DNA of 64,000 bases from positions 496,001 through 560,000 of the forward strand of contig JAHDYR010000011.1 of the NCBI GenBank assembly GCA_019828565.1. The letters are read 5' to 3'. How positions within the stretch are numbered: the first letter of the stretch is position 1; every line of letters starts with the position of its first letter. The notes beneath the pieces were generated by a model. That model was given only the letters and a program-made list of their open reading frames with translations. It was not told where the DNA came from and did no database searches. The stretch comes from Carpediemonas membranifera (taxonomy: Eukaryota > Fornicata). Below, piece by piece: positions 47,048 to 56,288 of the stretch. A program made the translations under genes and the position numbers.

Positions 47048-50000
47048 ATGGAGGCCTATTTCGGGCAAACCGGAAACTCGCAACAGCTCTCCTTCAGTCT
47101 TGGCACAGAACTAACTGTGGATGATCTGGAAGAGCACCATTTTTCTGCTTCCGTTCCCGAGATTCGTCAAACTGACACGGGCGATGTCTTTCTCTCTGAA
47201 TTTCACACCATACACACAAGAGACTCCGATGGCAACCAGAGGCCGTGCTTGATGACGTTCAGGCGAGATTCTGAGCATGGGCGTTGGACTGTCAGCTTGA
47301 ACTTTCTTACAGGAGTCGAGCCCGATCAAGCGGTGATGCAGTCGGCCCAGAACGACCTTAACGCCAAGGTCACCGCATATCTCCGCAATAGAGACTTCGT
47401 CTCTGCTTCTGGCGAACGTATTCCCGTCCGCGACCACAATCTTTTCGGCAATCTCGTCAGCGTGCACTACACACCCATCCCAGAGCCAGATCCAGAGCCC
47501 ATCGTAGTCCAGCCAGTCCCAATGATAGCCTTCTCCTCAGAAGACGACACAGAGCCGGAGATCGAGTTTGAAACCGAGTCGGAGGAGGAGACCTCCCGGC
47601 CCTTTTACAACGAGGGGAAGATGATGAGCGGGGCGACGTGGTTGGAGCTTCTGCGGGAACGGATCATGGAGTTCATCGAACAGGTGCCGTACAAGCCGTT
47701 CATTGCTGCTGGAGCTGGCGTGACGATCCCGCTGGGGTGCTGTCTCTGTCTGCTCTGCTGTATCGTCCTCATGATCGCGACGATCCTCGCGATCTGTCTC
47801 CCCACCAGCATTTATGTTATTTACAAGTTCCTCTGGTCCGATACTGTAACATTTGACAACTTGGAGATCACTGGGCTCGGCACCTTCGCCAACATCACAG
47901 CATTCAACTCTACCCTCCACGGCATCGAGCTCGAGGACGCCATCATGAACTCTCTCGTGCTCGACTCGTTGACAGTCACTGACTTGACCACACTTGGGTC
48001 GACTTCGCTGTGGGAAGTGACATCGCCCAATGTCATAAGTCTCCCGGAGCTGGAGGTTACCGGAGAGCTCACGTCTTCTTCAATCACATCAGCCACGCTT
48101 AATGCCACTGATAAGGTCACAGCTGTCATCGTCAACGGCACATCCCAAGTTATTGGTGCGGACATTTCAGCAACGACTGCGCAGTTTACGACAGTCGACG
48201 CAACGAACATGACCGCGACAGATTCGATGGATACTGTCAATATGACTGTGTCCGGCAACCTTGACGCTGACACGACGGGAAACGTGACTGCTCTAACACT
48301 TGACACACTGACGGTCACAACCCTCCTTACATCGAGTGGGAACACAGTGTGTGCAAATCTGACCTCGGACAACATCACGTCGCCTCTAGTATACGTCAAC
48401 GGCGACTTTACCGCTGACGTTGGGACAATTACCACACTGACATCGCCAACGGGCACGATCACGACGTTGACTTCAACTGACGCGACCATCGAAAACCTCG
48501 ACGTGACAACCACTGCGACCATCCAGGACCTGGACGTGACCGCGAATGTCGATGCCGCAACCTTGACAACGAGCGGTCTGGCGACGATGGAGAGCGCCAC
48601 GGTGACCAGCACCCTGACCGCTGGGGCCATCGACACTGATTCAATCGTGTCTGACTCCGCCAACTTCGACAACGTCGTTGTTCAGGTGAAAATAGACGTC
48701 CCGACCTTAAACTGCACTGGGACGGGCACGATCGCGACGCTCGAGTCTACGGAGGCGACGATCAGTACAGCCACTGTCTCTACGGCCACCATCACCGACC
48801 TCACCGTCGAGGACAGCTGCACGCTGGGGGATGCCACTGCGGACTCAATGGATGTATCGACCACTTTATCCGCTAGCCATGTGGACACGTACAGCACCCG
48901 CACCAGGTTGATGACAACGGATGTCCTGATAGCAACGGATGAGGTCGAATTCAGTGGCACCATCGAAAGTACGGCTGTCGCGACGTTCTCCAAGCTGAAC
49001 GCCACTGCCTTCGCCTGCGACAGGTCCGCCTTCTCCGGCCCGATGTACTTCGTGGATGACCTGACCTCAAGGGCCCTAATCCTGGACTCTAGCACTCCCT
49101 CGTCCGCCGCGTTCTACGGCGCTCGTATCAACCGGACAGAGGACACCATCAGTCTCAACGGCGTGCCCCTCACGCAGCTGCACTCCCCCGTTCCCGTCAG
49201 CGAGTACTCCTCGGTGTCCAGCACCACGGCGGGCAGCTACATCGGCGTCGCCACGTCTTACACCGGCAAGCCTGTCATTGGCGCTGTGCGGTCGAGTAAC
49301 GCGTATCTCATCACTTGCATGGATATCCAGTGTAACAACACCAACACCAACGGCCCTATCGGTACATTCACCATGTCCACGGGCGTCCGAAACATCGTTC
49401 CAATCCCATACGGCGTCGATTCATTCACATCAGTGTTCTTCATCGACAGCAGCTCGGACGCTTACATACGTACATGTGACTCGCTCGACTGCACTAGTAT
49501 CTCGGCCGCCAATCAGTACGCTATCAGCACGTCGGCGGGCGGCAACCTAGCTGCAACACGCATTATGGTGGGCACCGCGACAAAGCCCCTGCTCGTCTAC
49601 TACGACACCACTTCGTCCCTAGTGAAGTTGGTGCAGTGCACCACCTTAACCTGCTCCACGAGAACTGAGTTGACCGCCGTTGACCTCAGTGCCGGCAGCC
49701 CCACGACTGTGGCTGTGGAGATCGAGCATGTACCCGGGGTTGGCGTGCTCGTGGCAGTGTCGGCCGACACGATTAACACTGTGGAGCTTGTAGCGTGCAC
49801 GACACTGTCATGTTCTGCTGTCGATGCTGCGACTAGCATTCTTACCGGGCTGACTGGTGCATGCAAGCCCGTCTTCGGTGCCACGCCCACTGGAACTCCG
49901 CTCATTGCATGCGGGACTGGGACAACGGTGAGGGTTGCCCGGCTGGACACCTCCGCTGAGATGTCCATTGACCTTGCTGCTCTCGGCATCTCTCTGAGTG

Positions 50001-50245
50001 GCCCGTTCGGCGTGGCGTTCACCAATGCCCCCGAGATCTCTGGGCCAAGCGGGTTCACTCTCGCGCTTGTCGACAACACTGGCAGCAACCTCTATGTATA
50101 CGGCTGCTACGACCCGACTTGTTCGGCTAACTCGGGTCTCATTGGTGTCGATTCAGTGGCCGACGGCACGTTTGTTGCTCAGGTCGGTGATGCCGTCATG
50201 ACCAAGTCAACCACGACTGCATACAGAGTCAATGCGTTCAGATAG
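47048..50245 (+). CDS. Large type II membrane protein with repeat-rich ectodomain (adhesin-like)
   Basis: 1065 aa from ATG 47048. An in-frame ATG at 46976, abutting the CCT-beta stop, is less likely. The first ~215 residues are a cytoplasmic domain with an acidic linker. One long hydrophobic segment (about 218-259, Cys-rich, LCCIVLMIATILAICLP) has no preceding signal peptide, implying type II topology. Then ~400 residues of Thr/Asp/Val-rich short repeats (TATIQDLDVTANVDAATLTT type) suggest a beta-helix or fibre. The last ~330 residues carry five CxxxxC units (TCMDIQC, TCDSLDC, QCTTLTC, ACTTLSC, GCYDPTC), resembling bacterial beta-propeller-like repeats. Several NxT/S sites occur. A role in attachment or particle binding is inferred. 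Confidence 0.75.
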   Translation: MEAYFGQTGNSQQLSFSLGTELTVDDLEEHHFSASVPEIRQTDTGDVFLSEFHTIHTRDSDGNQRPCLMTFRRDSEHGRWTVSLNFLTGVEPDQAVMQSAQNDLNAKVTAYLRNRDFVSASGERIPVRDHNLFGNLVSVHYTPIPEPDPEPIVVQPVPMIAFSSEDDTEPEIEFETESEEETSRPFYNEGKMMSGATWLELLRERIMEFIEQVPYKPFIAAGAGVTIPLGCCLCLLCCIVLMIATILAICLPTSIYVIYKFLWSDTVTFDNLEITGLGTFANITAFNSTLHGIELEDAIMNSLVLDSLTVTDLTTLGSTSLWEVTSPNVISLPELEVTGELTSSSITSATLNATDKVTAVIVNGTSQVIGADISATTAQFTTVDATNMTATDSMDTVNMTVSGNLDADTTGNVTALTLDTLTVTTLLTSSGNTVCANLTSDNITSPLVYVNGDFTADVGTITTLTSPTGTITTLTSTDATIENLDVTTTATIQDLDVTANVDAATLTTSGLATMESATVTSTLTAGAIDTDSIVSDSANFDNVVVQVKIDVPTLNCTGTGTIATLESTEATISTATVSTATITDLTVEDSCTLGDATADSMDVSTTLSASHVDTYSTRTRLMTTDVLIATDEVEFSGTIESTAVATFSKLNATAFACDRSAFSGPMYFVDDLTSRALILDSSTPSSAAFYGARINRTEDTISLNGVPLTQLHSPVPVSEYSSVSSTTAGSYIGVATSYTGKPVIGAVRSSNAYLITCMDIQCNNTNTNGPIGTFTMSTGVRNIVPIPYGVDSFTSVFFIDSSSDAYIRTCDSLDCTSISAANQYAISTSAGGNLAATRIMVGTATKPLLVYYDTTSSLVKLVQCTTLTCSTRTELTAVDLSAGSPTTVAVEIEHVPGVGVLVAVSADTINTVELVACTTLSCSAVDAATSILTGLTGACKPVFGATPTGTPLIACGTGTTVRVARLDTSAEMSIDLAALGISLSGPFGVAFTNAPEISGPSGFTLALVDNTGSNLYVYGCYDPTCSANSGLIGVDSVADGTFVAQVGDAVMTKSTTTAYRVNAFR

Positions 50246-50460
50246 GCGCGTTGATTATACATACCACATCGCTGATAAATCATGTTATTCACCAATGCTG
50301 TGCAAATCATGCCTCTGCAAGAATGGGGATGGAGTCCAACAAAAGCGAGTCGATAGCGGGTATGTATTCCTCCTTTAGACACGCTGCTGCCCCGCCTCGT
50401 TGTCCAAACTGGTGTCCTGCTGCGAGGAGCACTTTATGCGGCATTTTGACAGGATTGTCG

Positions 50461-51591
50461 ATGGCGTCGTTTATAAGCCGTCTAGAGGAGATTCAGGATC
50501 GTTTTGACGACGAGGAGTTCGATAAGGCCATCATTATCATCGATGAGCTTCTCAAGGAGCACAAGAACGATGTTGATCTTGTTCAAATGAAGGCCTATGG
50601 CCTTGTGCAAGAGGATCGCATCCAAGAGTGCCTTTGTTTCATCAATAAGCTCCCTGCTGAGCTCAAGGCCTGTGTCCCCGAGGAATACCAATACTGCCTC
50701 TTCAGCAAGCGTGCCTTTGTCGAGCTCAACCACGTTCTCGCCTCTGTTGACGACTTGAGCGAGTTCCAGCACTACCTCTACTCCCAATCTCTCTACAAGG
50801 CAGAAAGCTTTGATGCTGCGGCCGAGCATCTCCAGGCTGCCAAGGCACTCACTGTGCTCGACCCCGAAGACGAGGATGACGAGGAGCTCGCCAACGAAAT
50901 CATCGCCAACGAGCTCGCTATCACTGTGGCCAGTGGATGCGAGCGAGAGAAATTGGAGGCGATGCGTTCCCAGATCACATCTTCGGACATGTTCGAGGTC
51001 CTCTTCAACTTCTCCACGGGCCTCCTCGACCGCGGTGACCTCCCCGCTGCGAAGAAAATGCTCCAGCACACAGAGGAGGCAGCCCGTGAGATCCTGCAGT
51101 CCCATGACATGTCCGACAGAGAGATTACCGCAGAGCTGTTCCCGATTGAGATGGCGAAGGCCGTGCTGGCCCACACTGCGCTTCTCATGGGCGCGATTGA
51201 TGGTGATAAGAAGGCGTCCGACGTTGTCCAGGCTGTGGGCGAGACTTACCGCAAGGCCGTATATTACGGCGCAAGGAACGCTCATGACGTGGCCGTGGCC
51301 AACGCCAAGGTCCTCCGCTCCATGAAGGAGCACGGGCTGCACCCGAAGCTCAAGCGGAAGACCCGTAAGAACCCCGCCCCCAAGCACCCCAAAGCAGCCG
51401 AGCCGGACCCCAGGAGGTGGATGCCCAAGAGCATACGCGCCATGAAGAGCAAGACGGGGAAGACCAGCGGCACTGGTGCACAGGGCATCGAGGGTCGGGC
51501 CGAGGAGATCAAGACAGTGCGCCGCGACGACGCGAAGATGAGGCAGGCTATGAGGGCCGCCAAGGGGGGCGGGCGTAGGATCAGGAGGTAA
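50461..51591 (+). CDS. SRP72: Signal recognition particle subunit SRP72
   Basis: A 376-aa protein, shorter than animal SRP72 (about 670). The N-terminal two thirds are TPR-like helices (EEFDKAIIIIDELLKEH, ...QSLYKAESFDAAAEHLQAAK). The C-terminal third is the RNA-binding part, Lys/Arg-rich with the conserved PDPRRWMPKSIR motif (PDPERWLP in animals). It binds SRP68 and SRP RNA for cotranslational targeting to the ER. The ORF extends upstream to 50251, but ATG 50461 (MASFISRLEEIQ) starts the homologous region. The stop is in GGTAAAT. Confidence 0.92.
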   Translation: MASFISRLEEIQDRFDDEEFDKAIIIIDELLKEHKNDVDLVQMKAYGLVQEDRIQECLCFINKLPAELKACVPEEYQYCLFSKRAFVELNHVLASVDDLSEFQHYLYSQSLYKAESFDAAAEHLQAAKALTVLDPEDEDDEELANEIIANELAITVASGCEREKLEAMRSQITSSDMFEVLFNFSTGLLDRGDLPAAKKMLQHTEEAAREILQSHDMSDREITAELFPIEMAKAVLAHTALLMGAIDGDKKASDVVQAVGETYRKAVYYGARNAHDVAVANAKVLRSMKEHGLHPKLKRKTRKNPAPKHPKAAEPDPRRWMPKSIRAMKSKTGKTSGTGAQGIEGRAEEIKTVRRDDAKMRQAMRAAKGGGRRIRR

Positions 51592-51829
51592 ATTGCTGGG
51601 GAGTGTGTTTGTCGTCTTCTAGAGTTGGATGACTCGCTGCCAACCCTGGAGCGGGTCCAGGAGAATGGAGGCCCAAGCGTGTTCGGGCAAGAATCTGTCG
51701 GATGCACATTTGGGATATTCAGATGCAATCTTCATCGTTGATTCGGTGATGTCGCGATTTCCAGTCACGGATCGTCTCACGAAAGTTGACTCGCGAAGAC
51801 TTTTGTTTTGTGTTCTCAGAAGCGGTAGA

Positions 51830-53349
51830 ATGTCTCTCGATCTCGATAACAAGGTTGTCCAGAACAACATCAAGCTTTTCCAGAAGCGCGGTATCCTCCT
51901 CCCCACTCTTGACCAGATGGTGGACCCCTCGAAGATCCCGCAGGAGGTCCGTGAGGCCCTCATGAAGGTTGACATCGAGGAGACAAACCCTCTTAACCTT
52001 TTCCGCATCACCTGGAAGAATGACGGCAAGACCGGCGGCTTCCGCGATGTGCCCAACTTTGTCGAGCTCCCCTCCTCTCTCACCGGCACCAAGGCCCGTA
52101 TGGTCCTCCTCGCTGGCAAGTACTTCCCCACTGGCGCCCACAAGGTCGGTGCTACCTTCTGCGCCCTCGTCGACCACCTCACCACTGGCCGTTTCGACCC
52201 CGAGGTCCAGGAGGCCATGTGGCCCTCTACCGGCAACTGTACGTCACAGACCCCGCCCCCATTTACCCAGACTGCCGCGGCGGTGCCTTCGACTCCTGCC
52301 TTCTTGGCTGCAAGGCTGTCGCTCTCCTCCCCGAGGAGATGTCCCAGGAGCGCTTCGACTACCTCCGTCGCCTCGGCGCTGAAGTCTTCGGCACTCCCGG
52401 CTGCGAGTCCAACGTTAAGGAGATCTTCGACAAGGCTAAGGAGCTCTGCGGCGAGCGTGGCGAGAACATTGTGAACTTCAACCAGTTCGAGCAGCTCGGC
52501 AACCCCGCCTGGCACAAGTTCTGCACCGGCCGCGCTGTCGAGGAGGTCTTCAACTCCATCAAGCACGAGGGCGACGAGCTCGCCGGCTACTTCTCGATGT
52601 CCGGCTCTGCTGGCACCATCGGCGCCTCTGAGCACCTCCGCGAGGTCTTCCCCCACGTTCTCGTCGGTGTCGGCGAGCCCGAGCAGTGCCCTGTCCTCAC
52701 CGAGAACGGCTTCGGCGGCCACCGCATCGAGGGTGTCGGCGACAAGCACGTCCCCTGGGTCCACAACGTCAAGAACATGGACTTCGCCGCCCAGATCGAC
52801 GACGACCTCACCGTCGACGTCTTCCGCATGTGCATGGAGCCCGTCGGCCGCGAGTACCTCCGCTCAAAGGGCGTCGAGTTCACCGACGAGGACATCGAGC
52901 TCCTCGGCATCTCTGGCTTCGGCAATCTCCTTGGCGCCATCAAGATGGCCAAGTACTACGAGCTGACCGAGAACGACGTCGTCTTCACCATCGCCACCGA
53001 CTCGAGCCGCATGTACATGTCCCGCCTCGAGGAGTACACCAAGGCCAAGGGCCCCTTCACCCGCGACGACGCCGTCGCCACCTACGCCCGCCTCATGGAC
53101 ATGCGCACCGAGGGCTGCGTCGAGATGACCTACGCCGAGCGCAAGCGCGTCCACAACCTCAAGTACTTCACCTTCGTGGAGCAGCAGGGCAAGACCGTCG
53201 AGGAGCTCAACGCCCAGTGGTACGACCGCAACTACTGGCAGCGCGAGCTCGGTATGGCTGATGCCCTCAACGTGCGCATCGCGGAGTTCAACAAGCACAT
53301 CCTTGCTGGCAAGACCGTGGCTGAGTTCCTCAAGGAGCACTCTCACTAA
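51830..53349 (+). CDS. PLP-dependent enzyme, tryptophan synthase beta / cysteine synthase fold (one intron)
   Basis: Exons 51830-52238 and 52271-53349 give 495 aa. This is fold-type II pyridoxal-phosphate enzyme sequence. TGAHKVGATF holds the likely Schiff-base lysine. PSTGN spans the splice site into YCRGGAFDS. Then come CKAVALLPEEMSQERFDYL and the phosphate-binding SGSAGTIGASEHLR. Such stand-alone enzymes include cysteine synthases, ammonia-lyases and uncharacterised thiolase-like proteins, and I cannot choose the substrate. Unspliced, the frame shifts right after STGN. Codon use is strikingly C-rich at third positions, suggesting high expression. TAAA overlaps the stop. Confidence 0.88.
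52239..52270 (+). other. Tiny spliceosomal intron, 32 nt (PLP enzyme)
   Basis: GTACGT donor and TTTACCCAG acceptor, phase 1. Splicing makes STGN-Y-CRGG, continuous with the fold-type II Asn loop. Length 32 is not a multiple of three, so retention shifts the frame. Confidence 0.88.
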
Positions 53350-53414
53350 ACTACCCACTAATAAACTACCCATCTTGGCACCTGCTTGTCTGCCCAATAC
53401 TTTATACAGCGACT

Positions 53415-56103
53415 CTACTCCTTCTGAGTCAGCAGCCGTTCGACGGCCTCGGCGTCGTCCAGCATCTCCTCGATCCGGCCCGCGCCATCGAGCTGCATCG
53501 CACAGCCGAGCAGCGTGCCCCTGCACGACCGCACGAGGGTGCTGAGCCGCACCTTGGCGTTGGTGGCGAGGTCGCCATCCTCCAGGATCTCGGTCAGACG
53601 CTGAATGACGCCCCTGACGCCCGCAGTGTACCGCTCGAACCTCTGGGCCACCTCCTCGGGCTCGCCCACCTGAGCAAGCAGACTGTCGGCATTGGCGTAC
53701 AGCTTCTGGAAGCCCTCGATAACATGGGTCGCCTTGTCCAGCACCGCCTTCGTCTCGATCAGTCTCCGCTTGTCCTTGTCCGCCTGGGCGATGGCTGCGG
53801 TCGTCTCGTTGAACTCTGAGTGCATGGACTCGAGAGCGGCGTCGATCTTGGCCCGCTCCGCGAGCAGCGCCCTGTTCATCGCCTCGGCGTTCTCCACCTC
53901 GGCCTGCAGCTCAGCCTTCTTGTTGTGCAGCGCCTTGATCTCGTTGTCGACCGATCTCGTGGGCTGCCCGGTGCGCTTGAGCTTGTCCCTGTTGATGATC
54001 TGCGCGATGCTCTTGTCCAGCTCGTTCTTGTTCCTCTGCAGCTGCAGCATCGTCCGGCGCTTGAGCTCGTTGATGCTCTTCTCCAGGTCGGAGAGGTTCT
54101 TCTTCATCCGCGTGATCTCCCGTCGGAGCATCTCGAGCTCTCCCTGGCCCTCCTTGGGGTCCAGCGCCTCCTGCATCTCCTTCTGCATCGTCAGGTTCCG
54201 CTGGATCTGCATGTTCTCGGCCTCCGACAGCGCCAGGTTCTCGCGGGCAAGGTCGTGGGCCGTCTCGAGCGCGAGTCGCTTCTCGTCGAGCTGCGCGTAC
54301 TTCTCCTCCCAGGCAGCCAGCTCCCCGGCCATCTCCATCTCCAGCGTCCGCACCTCGCTCGACCTCTTCTCCTGCGCAGCCTTCTGGGCGGCGAGCTGCT
54401 CGTTCAGGCCCTGGTGCCGGAGGTGCAGGTCGTTGGCGGTCCTGGCGAGGGTCTTGATCTGGCGGTTGAACTCGTCAACGGCGGCGTTGAGGCGGTCTCT
54501 CTTCGTCGCGAGGGTGGAGAGGTCCCGGGAGACAGAGTCCAGCTTGGCCCGGGTCGCCTCGATCTCGCCCTTCGTCGAGACCGACTGCGCTTGGGCGCTC
54601 AGCCATCTCTGCTGGAGTAGCTCGCTCTCGTCAGCCACGTGCTGGATCTCGTTCGTGAGGGAGGCGATGGTGCTCTCCAGGGGGCCGGTGTTCTCGTCCA
54701 CGCCCCGCTTCGTCAGTTCGCCGAGCTTCTTGTTGAGGGCGTCCTGCTCCTTGCTCCGCTTGGCGATCTCGTCTGTCATCTGCGTCATCTGGCGGTCGTA
54801 CTGGGACAGCAGGTCCTGCTGCGAGCTGATCTCGGCCTCGAGCTCGTCGTGGAATGCACTGAGCTTCATGATGCGGCCGTCAATCGACATCTGGTCCATT
54901 CTCAGGCGAGCAATGTCGTTCTCCGTCTTCGCAATCTCCTCGTGGGTGCCGTAGATCTCGTCCATCATCTTCCTCGTGTCTGTCTGGTACTGCGCGGTCT
55001 CGGCACTCAGCCCGCGGACGTCGTTCTGCTTCTCGCTAAGCTCCTCCTCAAGCTTGCGCTTCTCCTCGACGGCCTTGCGGTAGGCCTTGTCCTCCTGCTC
55101 CTTCTCCCGCAGTGCCTTGCTCGCCTCGGCCCGAGACTGCTCGGTGTCGCGGGACATGGCCTCAAGGGCGTCTGCGAGTTCAACGGCCTCCTCGTCGAGC
55201 GCGGCGTTGCGCTGCTTCGAGTCTGCCAGCTTGCGGCGCTCGGTGACGATCGTCTGGTCGATCTGCCGGACCCGCTGCTGCATGGTCGCCTGGCTCAGCT
55301 GGCTCGCACGAATCTCGGCCTGGAGCCCGCGGAGCGTCGCCTCGTGGTCCATGCGCTGCCTCCGCTTCATCTCAAGGGCCTCGTGCTGCCTGGTGTAGGC
55401 GATGTTGCGTGCCTCCAAGCCTTGGCGGGCCGTGACGATGTCGCGATCGACCTGTGCCCGCTTCTTGGCGAACTCGACGAGCTTCTCCTCAAAGGTCTCC
55501 TGCATGCTGTCGGCCTTGCGGATCTCTTCGGCCTGGAGCTCGCGCTGCTCCTTCAGCAGCACGATGTCCTCCTCGGAGGTCGCCAGCCGGGACTCCAGCG
55601 CCGTGATGGCCATATCCTGGAGGAGCTTGTCGTTCTCGAACTTCTTGATGTCCTCCCTCGGTGCGGTAGGCCACTCTTCTGCGCGTGGCGACCTCTTTCG
55701 ACATCTGCTCCTGGTGGGTGGCGAGCGTCGCGAGGACGGCAGTCTGCTCGTTCTCGTCGTGGAGCAGATCTGCAAGCTGGCGGTCGGTCGCCTGGGAGCG
55801 CTCAACGGCGGCTTCGTGGCGGGCCAGAAGGGACTGCTTGGATGCCTTCAGATCCTCCGCTGTCTTCTCGGCCTCCTCGCGTCTCTCCGAGGAGACATGG
55901 ATGCCCGCAACGCGCCTGGCCAGTTCCTGCTGGCGGTTGTAGAGCGTAGCACCGATCGTCTCCCGTTCCTTGCTCACGGACGCAATCTGCGCGTTTCTGT
56001 CCCTTACCAGGACAGCCAGGCGCTGATATGCCTCCTCGTAGTTCTTGCAAAGCGCCTCGAGGACCTCAGGCGTGAAGTCTCCAATCAGGTCAGTGTCGTC
56101 CAT
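53415..56103 (-). CDS. CCDC40: CCDC40/FAP172 axonemal ruler protein (one frame break)
   Basis: About 895 codons of near-continuous coiled coil. Family-specific landmarks are ATRRRVAYRTE..DI..FENDK..QD, then NKKLGELTK...GPLESTIASL and LLQQRWLSAQAQ. The C-terminal block is QKEMQEALDPKEGQ, then EMLRREITRMKKNL. These match CCDC40, which with CCDC39 sets the 96-nm repeat of motile cilia. The frame breaks at a C run at 55655-55657, where one base fewer would join YRTE to EDIKKF exactly as in the family. This is either an assembly indel or a real mutation. The first ATG is 56103 (MDDTDLIGDF). TATAAAG follows the stop. Confidence 0.85.
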
Positions 56104-56123
56104 CTCGAATTTTGTGCCGTGCC

Positions 56124-56132
56124 GTAATCTGC
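56124..56132 (+). promoter_or_regulatory. Possible TAANCTGC element facing the asteroid-like gene
   Basis: GTAATCTGCACC in the divergent spacer, 157 nt before the ASTE1-like ATG, farther than at other genes. Confidence 0.25.
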
Positions 56133-56288
56133 ACCGAGGGCCAGCGGCCGACAATCAGTGGTTGACTGGGTGGTGGCAAGGCGCTGGTTTTCGCGCCAGT
56201 TCGGAGCTCCATGTCCGCCATAGACGCAATTTGATGGAGTTCCGGCTGCGCAACATTTTTTCTTGCAAAAAGCTACGAGCAGCAAAGG

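Noticed and set aside
53820-55949. Long Leu-rich plus-strand frames opposite CCDC40
   Set aside because: Same antisense effect of coiled-coil codon composition.
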